From: Selenomonadales bacterium 4137-cl
Lineage (GTDB): Bacteria > Bacillota > Negativicutes > Sporomusales > UBA7701
Length of the DNA stretch: 64,000 nt
Direction of reading: 5' to 3'
NCBI GenBank assembly: GCA_032334055.1
Contig: JAUOZS010000001.1
Coordinates: 2,702,501 to 2,766,500 of the forward strand
A model generated the notes under the pieces. That model searched no databases. It was not told the origin of the DNA and saw nothing but the letters and a program-made list of their open reading frames with translations. Each line of letters opens with the position of its first letter. Positions within the stretch are counted from its first letter, which is position 1. Positions 32,528 to 39,907 of the stretch are shown in pieces. The position numbers and the translations under genes were made by a program.

Positions 32528-32728
32528 TTAGCCGACTGCGGCCAGCAGGGCCGCCATCGCCGTCGCCAGGCCGGCGAGAGCGCCAAGGTTGGGCTCTTCT
32601 TTGGCGGCCTCGGCTTCGCTGAGCCTGGTGAGAAGGTCGAGGGATTGCAGAGCGATGGTTTTCCGGGTCAGGTCGTAGTTGTCGAGCTGGTCGGCCAGCA
32701 GGCCGGCGGTTTGCCGATTTTTACCCAT
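32528..32728 (-). CDS. Small helical hypothetical protein
   Basis: A 66-residue frame starts at 32728 with GGAGGTG upstream. The sequence is helical and amphipathic (LLADQLDNYDLTRKTIALQS, then an Ala/Leu-rich C-terminal tail that could insert in a membrane). No family is recognised. The SD and the absence of a competing frame support it. Confidence 0.5.
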   Translation of the reverse strand: MGKNRQTAGLLADQLDNYDLTRKTIALQSLDLLTRLSEAEAAKEEPNLGALAGLATAMAALLAAVG

Positions 32729-32854
32729 TTGTGCCACCTCCGTTTTTTCCCATTGTATGAGCGCCTGAGCGGCGCGGTGACGGCTGCGGACATGGCAGCG
32801 GCGGCCCGGAAGGCGGCGGAAGAGGATTTTGCGCGCAAAATGGGGGATTTTCTA

Positions 32855-32883
32855 TTGACTTGTATCCTTCCATGTGCTACATT
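32855..32883 (+). promoter_or_regulatory. Promoter of a short leader
   Basis: TTGACT (32855-32860) and TACATT (32878-32883) are exactly 17 bp apart in an AT-rich patch. A terminator hairpin follows about 30 nt after the predicted start, before the first gene. Confidence 0.65.
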
Positions 32884-32919
32884 TTCTGTAAGCCATATCA
32901 ATTTTCTTTTCCTGTCGAT

Positions 32920-32948
32920 GTCTGTGTGTAAACACAGACCCTTTTTTT
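32920..32948 (+). terminator. Terminator inside the leader (attenuator candidate)
   Basis: GTCTGTGT-GTAA-ACACAGAC is followed by CC and T7. It lies between the promoter at 32855 and the 65-residue gene at 32985. Confidence 0.8.
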
Positions 32949-32950
32949 GC

Positions 32951-32967
32951 CCGGCGCGGGAATACTA
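32951..32967 (+). repeat. 17-bp leader motif, copy 1
   Basis: CCGGCGCGGGAATACTA immediately follows a terminator T run. An identical 17-mer follows a terminator-like hairpin at 36975-36991. Both lie 30-40 nt before a Shine-Dalgarno site. Confidence 0.7.
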
Positions 32968-32984
32968 AGCCGGGAGGTGATGGT

Positions 32985-33182
32985 ATGAGCGACCGGGATC
33001 GGAGCGAGTATGTCCGGTTTCCCGAAAAGGTGAAGACGGGCGGTTCTCTCGGGTCGGCGACGAAGATGGTGGCGGCGGCGCGGCGGGCGGAGCGGACCGG
33101 GCAGCGGCTGGGCGATGCGCCGGCGGCGACGGTGTCGCAGGATGCGTTCGCGGCCGCGGAGGAAGTTGAGGAGAAAGGTTAG
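32985..33182 (+). CDS. Small hypothetical protein with regulated leader
   Basis: This 65-residue hydrophilic protein begins MSDRDRSEYVRFPEKVKTG, is Ala/Glu-rich at the C terminus and has no recognised domain. GGGAGGTGATGGT before the ATG is an excellent ribosome site. The promoter and terminator upstream suggest expression depends on read-through. Small acid-soluble or spore-associated roles are conceivable but unsupported. Confidence 0.55.
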   Translation: MSDRDRSEYVRFPEKVKTGGSLGSATKMVAAARRAERTGQRLGDAPAATVSQDAFAAAEEVEEKG

Positions 33183-33269
33183 CGGAGCGCCATAGCAGAT
33201 GGGCTTTGGTCAAAGACCTGGAAGAAGAAGGGGACCGAAGTCGGAAGGAATAATGCCTCTTGCCGCTTA

Positions 33270-33289
33270 ATACCTACATAGTTAGGTAT
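33270..33289 (+). promoter_or_regulatory. Palindrome upstream of the AsmA-like gene
   Basis: ATACCTA (33270-33276) and TAGGTAT (33283-33289) form a perfect 7-bp inverted repeat with a 6-nt gap, a few bases before the ribosome site. It could be an operator or a small RNA hairpin. Confidence 0.45.
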
Positions 33290-33305
33290 GGCAGGAGGTA
33301 TTTTC

Positions 33306-34928
33306 ATGTCCACGGGGATTGTTATATCGAGAAAAGGGAAGATCGCCCTGGCGGCCGGGCTGGTTGCCGTGTTCGCCCTGGGCTTGTGGTGGAATTCGCT
33401 GCTGGCCAGGATGGCTTCCGCCGCCCAGGACCAGTTGGTGGCAAAGGCGAACGAGCATGTCGACGGCAAGGTGACGGTCGGCAAGATGGAGTTTTCGCTG
33501 TCCGGGTCGCTGGTGGCGCGGGATGTTACGGTGACCGACCGCAAGGACGCGGTGGTGGGCCGGAGCGAGCGGATCGCGGTTAGGTTCGGGGTCGGCGATG
33601 TGCTGGCCGGGCGCGCCGATTTGTCGGCGGTGAAGAGCGTGACGCTGGAGAACGCGGCGATGACGCTGACGAGCGGCAAGGACGGCCGCTGGAACTGGGA
33701 GGAATTGATCAAGGCCGGCAAGGACCGGGAGATGGCTTTCCGCGGGACGGTGACCGTGAAGCAGGGCACGCTGCTGGTGCGGTCGGCGGGCGGTGAGCGT
33801 AAGCTTGAGGCGGTGAACGGGAGCGTCGATTTCGCGCGCTATCCGGCGATGGCTTTCGATTTGACGGCCAAGGCCGGCAGCACGCCGCTGGCGGCGAAGG
33901 GGTCGTGGACCGGGGGCGGCGACGGCGAGGTGACGGTGATGGCCGACCAGGCCGCGCTGGCCGATCTGCCGCTGGCGCTGCTGGGAGCCGGCGATCTGAA
34001 GCTGACGGGCGGCACGGCGAAAAACGTGTCGGCGACGGTGAGGCAGAAGGACGGCAGGCTGAGCCTGGCGGCCGAGGGAACGGTGGAGAAGCTGGCGGCG
34101 TCGGTGGCGGGGTACGCGCTGAGCGAGGGCGCCGGCAAGGTGAGCATGGCGGACGGCAAGGTGACGCTGAAGGAGGCGGCGGTGCTGGTCAACGGCCAGA
34201 AGGTTACGGCCGGCGGCACGCTGACGCCGGCCGACGCCGCGCTGACGCTGAATCTCGACGTCGCGGCGACGGCGTTCGAAGCCGGGGCGCTCGGTTCCAC
34301 GCCGCTGAAGGGGCCGCTCGCGTTCCAGGCGAAGGTTTCGGGAACGACGGCCAACCCGGCGGCCAGAGGGACGTTTACGATGGACCGGGGGAGCTTCGGG
34401 GCGGTGGCGTTCGCGGACGGCCGCGGCAGCTTCGCGTATTCCGGCGGGACGCTGACGCTGTCCGATACGCGGGCGACCGCCTGGGACGGCGCGCTGACCG
34501 TGCAGGGGAGTATCGTGCCGGCGACGCAGCAGTACGATATGGCGGCGAGCGGCCGCGGCGTGGATGCGGCGCTGCTTTCCGAGAAGGATATCCGCGGCCG
34601 GACGGATTTCGACGCCCGCCTGCAGGGTAAGGGCGCCAGCGGCGGTCATGCCGTGGGCAACTTCAGTATGGGCGAGGGGTCGTTTTCGGGAATCCCCTTC
34701 CTGTCGATGACCGGCGATTTCGTGAAACAGGGCGAGCAGATGAATTTTCATAACGTGGTGGTTAATACGGTGGGCGGCTCGTTCTCGGCCGAGGGTCTGA
34801 CGGAGGGCGCGGTGGTAAGGCTGCGCCGCACGGCGGGCACGACGGCGGCGTCGCCCCGCGAGGTGCTGGAGAAGGTGGTCACCGATAAGCTCGGGGACAA
34901 GCTGAAGCAGTTTCTGCCGGGAAGGTAG
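33306..34928 (+). CDS. AsmA-like / intermembrane-transport-type envelope protein
   Basis: This 540-residue protein has one N-terminal transmembrane helix (KIALAAGLVAVFALGLWW) and a long beta-rich periplasmic region built of repeated short strands with Gly and Ala turns. The start (ANEHVDGKVTVGKMEFSLSGSLVARDVTVTD) and the repeated KLEAVNGSVDFARYP-type units resemble AsmA/TamB/DUF748 proteins, which bridge membranes and move lipids. This suits a diderm envelope. The family is judged from pattern, not strong motifs. The ATG at 33306 follows GGAGG. Confidence 0.72.
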   Translation: MSTGIVISRKGKIALAAGLVAVFALGLWWNSLLARMASAAQDQLVAKANEHVDGKVTVGKMEFSLSGSLVARDVTVTDRKDAVVGRSERIAVRFGVGDVLAGRADLSAVKSVTLENAAMTLTSGKDGRWNWEELIKAGKDREMAFRGTVTVKQGTLLVRSAGGERKLEAVNGSVDFARYPAMAFDLTAKAGSTPLAAKGSWTGGGDGEVTVMADQAALADLPLALLGAGDLKLTGGTAKNVSATVRQKDGRLSLAAEGTVEKLAASVAGYALSEGAGKVSMADGKVTLKEAAVLVNGQKVTAGGTLTPADAALTLNLDVAATAFEAGALGSTPLKGPLAFQAKVSGTTANPAARGTFTMDRGSFGAVAFADGRGSFAYSGGTLTLSDTRATAWDGALTVQGSIVPATQQYDMAASGRGVDAALLSEKDIRGRTDFDARLQGKGASGGHAVGNFSMGEGSFSGIPFLSMTGDFVKQGEQMNFHNVVVNTVGGSFSAEGLTEGAVVRLRRTAGTTAASPREVLEKVVTDKLGDKLKQFLPGR

Positions 34929-34935
34929 ACAGGTA

Positions 34936-34968
34936 AAGGCCCGCGAAAAATCGCGGGCCTTGTGTTTT
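34936..34968 (+). terminator. Terminator of the AsmA-like gene
   Basis: AAGGCCCGCGA and TCGCGGGCCTT form an 11-bp stem with loop AAAA and tail TGTGTTTT. Confidence 0.85.
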
Positions 34969-34971
34969 GTC

Positions 34972-35031
34972 AGGTTGCAGACGACGGGGGCGGCCAGGAG
35001 CAACGCCGCAGATGGGGCTTTATCGGCAACC
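34972..35031 (-). repeat. Dispersed nested inverted repeat, truncated copy E
   Basis: The right half is intact (AGGAGCAACGCCGCAGATGG, then GGCTTTATCGGCAACC) and the outer arm AGGTTGC (34972-34978) still pairs with GCAACC, but the middle and inner hairpins are deleted. It lies seven bases before the stop of the YdcF-type gene, in the same orientation as the other copies. Confidence 0.7.
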
Positions 35032-35037
35032 GGAAAT

Positions 35038-35784
35038 TCAATACCAGTTTACGGCGGCGAGGCCGAGGTATTCCTTGAGGGCGAGGGTAAGCTGGCCGGC
35101 GGCTACGGGGGTGGGCCAAAGGTCGGTGTGGTGGAAGGCGCGGCGGATGTTTTCCTGGTAGTCGGTGGGATACGGGAGGACGGCGACGCCGGCTTTCCGG
35201 AACTGACGCACGGCGCGCTCCATGTGGTAGGCGGAGGTTACGAGGATGGGGCGCGTGTAGCCGCGTTCGGCCAGGATGGCGGCGGTGTAGCGGGCGTTGT
35301 CGCCGGTGTTCAGGCTGGCGGTTTCGGCGATGATTTTGTCGCCGGGGACGCCGAGGCTGAGGAGGATGGAGCGGGCGATTTCGGCTTCGACGCCGCCGGT
35401 GGCGAAGACTTGGCCGCCGGAGTAGATGATGGGGACGCCGAGTTTGTGGTGGAGCTGGAGGCCGGTGAGGAGGCGGTTGGCTGACGAGCCGTAGAGGTGG
35501 CCGCCGGTGCCGAGGTTGGGGGTGTCGAGGGTGGCGCCGCCGCCAAGGACGATGATGACGTCGCCGCTGACCCGGGTCGGCGGGGTGTGGCGAGCTTCGA
35601 GGGAGTGGACGAGGGGGCCGCTGACGAGGCCGATGCTGGCCAGGTAGAGGAGCCCGGCGGCGAGAAGGGCGGCGCGGGCGAGGGCGCGGCTGCGCCGCCG
35701 CCACCAGGCGAAGATGAGCAGGGCGAGGATGAAGAGGCCGGGCGGGAAGAGGAAGACGGTATAGAGAAATTTCACGAGATACAC
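35038..35784 (-). CDS. YdcF/ElyC-type DUF218 membrane protein
   Basis: This 248-residue protein has two N-terminal transmembrane helices (about residues 5-60) and a DUF218 domain (about 75-235). Family signatures are DVIIVLGGGATLDTPNLG, SANRLLTGLQLHHKLG, ESASLNT-like AETASLNTGDNARYTAAIL and LVTSAYHMERAVRQF. Relatives such as ElyC act in envelope or peptidoglycan-precursor homeostasis; the reaction is unproven. It is a single gene whose stop lies next to repeat E. Confidence 0.88.
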   Translation of the reverse strand: MYLVKFLYTVFLFPPGLFILALLIFAWWRRRSRALARAALLAAGLLYLASIGLVSGPLVHSLEARHTPPTRVSGDVIIVLGGGATLDTPNLGTGGHLYGSSANRLLTGLQLHHKLGVPIIYSGGQVFATGGVEAEIARSILLSLGVPGDKIIAETASLNTGDNARYTAAILAERGYTRPILVTSAYHMERAVRQFRKAGVAVLPYPTDYQENIRRAFHHTDLWPTPVAAGQLTLALKEYLGLAAVNWY

Positions 35785-35835
35785 GGCTGTCAGTCCTTTC
35801 CGGCGCCGTTGGCCAGTGGATTCCCAGGGCGGGTG

Positions 35836-35867
35836 AAAAACCGCCCCGCCACGGATGGCGGGGCGGT
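35836..35867 (-). terminator. Terminator of the ASCH-like gene
   Basis: ACCGCCCCGCC and GGCGGGGCGGT form an 11-bp stem. On the minus strand it is followed by T5. Confidence 0.85.
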
Positions 35868-35880
35868 CGGGGGCGCGGTG

Positions 35881-36231
35881 TCAGTCGCCGGTGACCTCGG
35901 AGAAGCCGATGACGGTCACGAGGTCGTCTTCGGTAAGGTTCTTCTGGTAGATTTGCTCGAAGAGGGCGATGAGTTCCTCGACGCTTTTGAGGTCCGGGTT
36001 CTGGTGGGCGAGGTCGTCTTTGGTGAGTTCGGCGAAGCGCTTGACTTTGACGCGGTCGAGGAAGGCGCTGTAGAGTTTGCGTTTCGGAGCGTATTTCTTG
36101 CCGACGGTAATCCAGACGACGGAGTTTTCAAGGTATATGTTGCTGATGTCGCCGAGGCGGACGGTGTAGTTCTTCTTGCGTTCGACGAGGAGCTTTTCGT
36201 GAAGTTCGGACTGGAAGTTGAGCGCCAGCAT
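35881..36231 (-). CDS. Possible ASCH-domain RNA-binding protein
   Basis: This 116-residue protein begins LALNFQSELHEKLLVERKKNYTVRLGD and continues with ENSVVWITVGKKYAPKRKLYSAFLDRVKVKRFAELT. This suits an ASCH/PUA-like beta-barrel with the typical xGxxR-type strand. The C-terminal helix (VEELIALFEQIYQKNL) and VTVIGFSEV complete the domain. ASCH proteins bind RNA or modified nucleosides. The assignment rests on pattern and is moderate. The ATG has GAGAGGGGATA upstream. Confidence 0.6.
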   Translation of the reverse strand: MLALNFQSELHEKLLVERKKNYTVRLGDISNIYLENSVVWITVGKKYAPKRKLYSAFLDRVKVKRFAELTKDDLAHQNPDLKSVEELIALFEQIYQKNLTEDDLVTVIGFSEVTGD

Positions 36232-36439
36232 TGGTTATCCCCTCTCCGTTCGGCGTCGCGCCGTTTTGTTAACATTATACACTATTTGACCGGCCGGTTG
36301 AAGAGGCAAACGCTTTATTCGCCGCGGTCACATATGGGCCCGTGACTGCGTGTCCGGTCCGCGAAGGTTTTTGGGGGCGGCACATGGTCGCTGACAATGA
36401 ATAAAATTGACGATGGAGGAATAATTTTTCTGTTTTCCC

Positions 36440-36468
36440 TTGACTATTGGCCAATATTAGGTTATAGT
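36440..36468 (+). promoter_or_regulatory. Promoter with a 105-nt leader for the zinc-ribbon gene
   Basis: TTGACT (36440-36445) and TATAGT (36463-36468) are 17 bp apart. The leader (about 36475-36579) is AT-rich and contains AGCC...GGCT near its 5' end. This fills most of the 348-nt gap 36232-36579, and no other gene is seen there. Confidence 0.7.
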
Positions 36469-36579
36469 TTAAGAGCCCATATATAGGCTAGGGAAGTTTC
36501 ATTAGTCCTTCTCAAACAGGGTCCAATGAGTTCTCAATCAATCTATTTGGGTAAAATTTTTGAGGAGGCTATATCGATA

Positions 36580-36879
36580 ATGAGTCAAGACAAAACCCTG
36601 ACCTGCCGCGATTGCGGCGCCGACTTCGTGTTCACCGCTTCGGAGCAAGATTTCTTCGCCGAGAAAGGCTTCACCAACGAGCCCGGCCGCTGCCCCGAGT
36701 GCCGCGCGGCCCGCAAGGCCCAGAACCGCGGGATGAGCCGCGGCGGCGGTTTCCAGCAGCGCGAAATGCACGATGTTGTGTGCGCCGCCTGCGGTGTGGA
36801 GACCCAGGTTCCCTTCCGTCCGAGCAGCGACCGTCCGGTTTACTGCCGCGACTGCTTCCAGGCCAACAAGCGCTACTAG
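36580..36879 (+). CDS. CxxC zinc-ribbon protein (zf-trcl type)
   Basis: This 99-residue protein has four CxxC pairs: CRDC, CPEC, CAAC and CRDC. The first two form the N-terminal zf-trcl zinc ribbon (DKTLTCRDCGADFVFTASEQDFFAEKGF). The second pair forms a C-terminal ribbon (CAACGVETQVPFRP...VYCRDCF). An Arg-rich linker RGMSRGGGFQQRE joins them, suggesting nucleic-acid or ribosome contact. The ATG at 36580 has GAGGAGG eleven bases upstream, a long spacer; the in-frame ATG at 36526 is possible but lacks an SD. A long leader and the DEAD-box neighbour hint at cold-shock-type control, which is inference. Confidence 0.82.
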   Translation: MSQDKTLTCRDCGADFVFTASEQDFFAEKGFTNEPGRCPECRAARKAQNRGMSRGGGFQQREMHDVVCAACGVETQVPFRPSSDRPVYCRDCFQANKRY

Positions 36880-36885
36880 GAAGAC

Positions 36886-36914
36886 AAATCCCCCGCCGCA
36901 CGGCGGGGGATTTT
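36886..36914 (+). terminator. Terminator after the zinc-ribbon gene
   Basis: AAATCCCCCGCCG and CGGCGGGGGATTT form a perfect 13-bp stem with a 2-nt loop, then a T. Confidence 0.8.
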
Positions 36915-36940
36915 AAATTCGGGCATCCTTTCAGTTGGAG

Positions 36941-36974
36941 AATCCCTCGCCGCGCGGCGGGGGATTTCCTTTTT
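36941..36974 (+). terminator. Second terminator-like hairpin before the helicase gene
   Basis: AATCCCTCGCCG and CGGCGGGGGATT form a near copy of the preceding hairpin, with tail TCCTTTTT, about 50 nt before the helicase start. No separate helicase promoter was recognised, so read-through may control the gene. Confidence 0.65.
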
Positions 36975-36991
36975 CCGGCGCGGGAATACTA
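36975..36991 (+). repeat. 17-bp leader motif, copy 2
   Basis: CCGGCGCGGGAATACTA is identical to 32951-32967 and again directly follows a terminator-like hairpin. Confidence 0.7.
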
Positions 36992-37025
36992 GCGATACCT
37001 TTACAACCGGGAGGAGGAAACTAGT

Positions 37026-38471
37026 TTGGATAGATTCAGGGCGTTGGGGGTCGGCGACAAGACCGTGAGGGCGCTGAGTGAGATGGGGTTCGAGGAGCCG
37101 ACGCCGATTCAGGAGCAGACGATACCGGTGCTGATGGCGGGGCGGGATCTTGTCGGTCAGGCGCAGACGGGGACGGGGAAGACAGCGGCGTTCGGCATTC
37201 CGCTGCTGGAGAAGGTCGGCCATAGCGCCGCGGCTTTTCAGGGGATGGTGCTGACGCCGACGCGCGAGCTTGCCATCCAGGTGGCGGAGGAGCTGAACAG
37301 GATCGGGCAGTTCTCCGCCGCTCACGCGCTGCCGGTTTACGGGGGGCAGGATATCCGGCGCCAAATCAAGGCGCTGCAGAGGCGGCCGCAGATTATCGTG
37401 GCGACGCCGGGACGGCTGATGGACCACATGGAGCGGCGGACGATCAGGCTGGACGAGACGCGGACGGTGGTGCTCGACGAGGCGGACGAGATGCTGAATA
37501 TGGGGTTTATCGAGGATATCGAGCGGATTCTGGCGGCGATGCCCGCCGAACGGCAGACGGTGCTTTTCTCGGCGACGATGCCGCGGGCGATCCAGAATCT
37601 GGCGCAGCGGTTCCTGCGCGAGCCGGAGCATATCAGCATCAAGGCCCGGGAGGTGACGATTCCGTTGGTCGAGCAGCGGTACGTGGAGCTTCATGACCGC
37701 GAGAAGTTCGATGTGCTGTGCCGTCTGCTCGATATCCAGGCCCCCGAGCTGTCGATCGTTTTCGGCCGGACGAAGCGCCGCGTGGATGAGCTGGCCGAGG
37801 CTTTGAAGAAGCGCGGCTATTCGGCGGAGGGTATCCACGGGGATCTGACGCAGACGAAGCGCGATGTGGTGCTGCGGCAGTTCCGCGAAGGGGTGACGGA
37901 TATCCTGGTGGCGACGGATGTGGCGGCCCGCGGTCTGGATGTGAGCGGGGTGAGCCATGTGTATAATTTTGATGTCCCGCAGGATGCGGAGAGTTATGTG
38001 CACCGCATCGGCCGCACGGGACGGGCGGGGCAGACGGGGATGGCGGTGACGTTCGTCATTCCCCGCGAGCTCGAGCATCTCCGTTCGATCGAGCGGATGA
38101 CGCGGCGCAAGCTGGCGCGGATGGCGGTGCCGACGCTTACGGACGCGGTGGAGGGCCAGCAGCGCCTGGCGGTGGAGAAGCTGCTGCGCCAGGTGGAGGA
38201 AGGCGGCGCGGAGCCGTACAAGGGCAGGGCCGAGGAGCTCCTGGGCGAGCTTGATTCGGTGTCGCTGCTGGCGGCGGCGCTGAAGATGCTGACGAAGGAG
38301 CCGGTGACGACGCCGGTGAAGATCACGGAGGAGGCGCCGCTCAGGGGGCGGTACGGCGGGAACCGGCGGCATTCGCCCGGCGGGCCGGGAAGCGGGTTCG
38401 CGCCGAAGGCGAAGGCGGGCGGGTTCAATCCGAAGGCGCGGGTCGGCGGCGAGAAGGCGTGGAAGTATTAG
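37026..38471 (+). CDS. DEAD-box RNA helicase (CshA/DeaD-like)
   Basis: This 481-residue ATP-dependent RNA helicase has the Q motif [14 protein letters not shown] (near 26-39), motif I AQTGTGKT (46-53), [13 protein letters not shown], motif [11 protein letters not shown], motif III FSATMP, ARGLDV and motif [10 protein letters not shown]. The C-terminal extension (about 375-481) has a helical dimerisation-like part and a basic Gly-rich tail ([15 protein letters not shown]) for RNA binding. It acts in ribosome assembly or mRNA decay, often at low temperature. It starts with TTG at 37026, eight bases after GGGAGGAGG. Confidence 0.94.
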   Translation: MDRFRALGVGDKTVRALSEMGFEEPTPIQEQTIPVLMAGRDLVGQAQTGTGKTAAFGIPLLEKVGHSAAAFQGMVLTPTRELAIQVAEELNRIGQFSAAHALPVYGGQDIRRQIKALQRRPQIIVATPGRLMDHMERRTIRLDETRTVVLDEADEMLNMGFIEDIERILAAMPAERQTVLFSATMPRAIQNLAQRFLREPEHISIKAREVTIPLVEQRYVELHDREKFDVLCRLLDIQAPELSIVFGRTKRRVDELAEALKKRGYSAEGIHGDLTQTKRDVVLRQFREGVTDILVATDVAARGLDVSGVSHVYNFDVPQDAESYVHRIGRTGRAGQTGMAVTFVIPRELEHLRSIERMTRRKLARMAVPTLTDAVEGQQRLAVEKLLRQVEEGGAEPYKGRAEELLGELDSVSLLAAALKMLTKEPVTTPVKITEEAPLRGRYGGNRRHSPGGPGSGFAPKAKAGGFNPKARVGGEKAWKY

Positions 38472-38479
38472 GAGAAACG

Positions 38480-38517
38480 ATAGGACCGCAACCAGCTTTG
38501 GTTGCGGTCCTATTTTG
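38480..38517. terminator. Bidirectional terminator
   Basis: ATAGGACCGCAACCA and TGGTTGCGGTCCTAT form a perfect 15-bp stem with loop GCTT and TTTTG, between convergent helicase and cupin genes. Confidence 0.9.
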
Positions 38518-38526
38518 TCGCGATTC

Positions 38527-38874
38527 TCAGGTGAAGAGTATCAGGGCGACGAGTTCGAGGGTGGTGTCGCCGGTGTTGGCGATGGCATGGCTTTCGCCGT
38601 CTTTGGTGAGGACGACGTCGCCGGGGCCGACGAGGCTTTCGGCGCCGTTGTCGTTGACGGTGCCCTGGCCGCGGAGGATGTAGTAGGCTTCCATTTCGCC
38701 CGTGTGGGTGTGCAGGCCCAGGGAGCAGCCCGGCTCGATGGCGGTGACGGCGAACAGCCGGCCTTTGCCCTGGAAGTCGTCCTTTTCGAGTATCCTGGTG
38801 AACTTGACCTCGCCGTTGCCGCCGAAGCGGTTGGTCACGACGTCGACGGGCAGACTGCCGTTGCGTTTGATCAT
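38527..38874 (-). CDS. Small cupin protein
   Basis: This 115-residue single cupin has motif 1 GCSLGLHTHTGEMEAYYILRG, whose His, His and Glu are metal ligands, split here as LHTHTGEME. Motif 2 is GDVVLTKDGESHAIANTG. It probably binds a divalent metal. Such short cupins act as isomerases, dioxygenases or sugar epimerases; the next gene on the same strand encodes a sugar-acid isomerase, so a role in the same pathway is possible. The gap to that gene is 34 nt. Confidence 0.85.
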   Translation of the reverse strand: MIKRNGSLPVDVVTNRFGGNGEVKFTRILEKDDFQGKGRLFAVTAIEPGCSLGLHTHTGEMEAYYILRGQGTVNDNGAESLVGPGDVVLTKDGESHAIANTGDTTLELVALILFT

Positions 38875-38908
38875 GTTTATCGCCCTCCCCGGTTGTTTTC
38901 GCGCTGGT

Positions 38909-39724
38909 TTATTTCGGCGTCGCGGCGGTTTTTCCTGCTGACAGACCGTAGCCCAGCCGGTTTATCCAGCCGAGGGAGGACGCCGTGTCGGGGCTGGGGA
39001 TGTATTCGAGGCCGACGTGCCCCTGATAGCCTAGGGCGTCGAGCGCGGCGAGGATGAAGGGGTAGTTGATTTCGCCGGTACCGGGCTGGTGGCGGCCGGG
39101 GTTGTCGGCGAGCTGGATGTGGCCGATGCGGTCTATATGCCTGCGGAGGGTGGCAACGAGTTCTCCTTCTTCGCGCTGGGCGTGGTAGATGTCGTACTGG
39201 AGGAGGACGTTGGGCATGGCGACCCGGTCGAGGAGGCTTAGGACAAGAGCGGTGCGGTTCAGGAAGAAGCCTGGCATGTCGAAGCGGTTGATGAATTCGA
39301 CGACGAGGGTGAGGCCGTGGGCGTTGAGAACCTCGGCGGCGTAGCGGACGTTGGCGGTAAGGGTCCGCCAGTGTTCGGCGTCGCTGCGGCGTTCGCTCCG
39401 GATGCCGGCCAGGCAGTTGATCCGCGGCACGCCGAGGGCGAGGGCGTATTCGACCGCTTTGGCGACGCCGGCGCGGAACTCCCCGCGCCGCCCGGGAAGG
39501 GCGGCGATACCGCGCTCGCCGCCGGCCCAGTCGCCGGGGGGCATATTGAAGAGCACCTGGGCGAGGCCGTTGGCTTCGAGGCGTTCTTTGAGGACTCGCG
39601 GGTCGTAGTCGTAGGGGAAGGGGTATTCGACGGCGGTGAAGCCAGCCGCGCGGGCGAGGGCGAACCGCTCGAGGAACGGGACTTCGGTGAAGAGGAAGTT
39701 GAGGTTGGCGGCGAATTTGGGCAT
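38909..39724 (-). CDS. hyi: Hydroxypyruvate isomerase-family TIM-barrel protein
   Basis: This 271-residue xylose-isomerase-like TIM barrel begins PKFAANLNFLFTEVPFLERFALARAAGF. It contains LVVEFINRFDMPGFFLN, LLQYDIYHAQREEGEL, HIQLADNPGRHQPGTGEINY and VGLEYIPS, with the Glu, Asp, His and Glu metal-site residues of Hyi/OtnI. It interconverts hydroxypyruvate and tartronate semialdehyde or the 2-oxo-tetronates. No gcl or glxR gene is nearby, so the symbol reflects family rather than proven pathway. The gene precedes the cupin in a two-gene operon. Confidence 0.85.
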   Translation of the reverse strand: MPKFAANLNFLFTEVPFLERFALARAAGFTAVEYPFPYDYDPRVLKERLEANGLAQVLFNMPPGDWAGGERGIAALPGRRGEFRAGVAKAVEYALALGVPRINCLAGIRSERRSDAEHWRTLTANVRYAAEVLNAHGLTLVVEFINRFDMPGFFLNRTALVLSLLDRVAMPNVLLQYDIYHAQREEGELVATLRRHIDRIGHIQLADNPGRHQPGTGEINYPFILAALDALGYQGHVGLEYIPSPDTASSLGWINRLGYGLSAGKTAATPK

Positions 39725-39865
39725 GGTTTCACCTCGCCGGAAGAATTCGACTGCTGTAATGTTGCTTTTCCGGTCGCTGATATGATTTCGCCGCCCCCCT
39801 CCCCTTCCCTGCTGCCGTCCGTCTTTTTTAGTAAGCCGGAGTTGCGGGGCTCAGCAGCCGATAAG

Positions 39866-39898
39866 AAAATATCCCCCGGCAAGGCCGGGGGATATTTT
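39866..39898. terminator. Terminator of the long minus-strand operon
   Basis: AAAATATCCCCCGGC and GCCGGGGGATATTTT form a perfect 15-bp stem with loop AAG, ten bases past the FAD-oxidase stop. Confidence 0.9.
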
Positions 39899-39907
39899 AC
39901 GGCAGGG

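Noticed and set aside
36876..38372. 498-residue antisense frame opposite the DEAD-box helicase
   Set aside because: His/Arg/Pro-rich shadow of a clearly coding gene.
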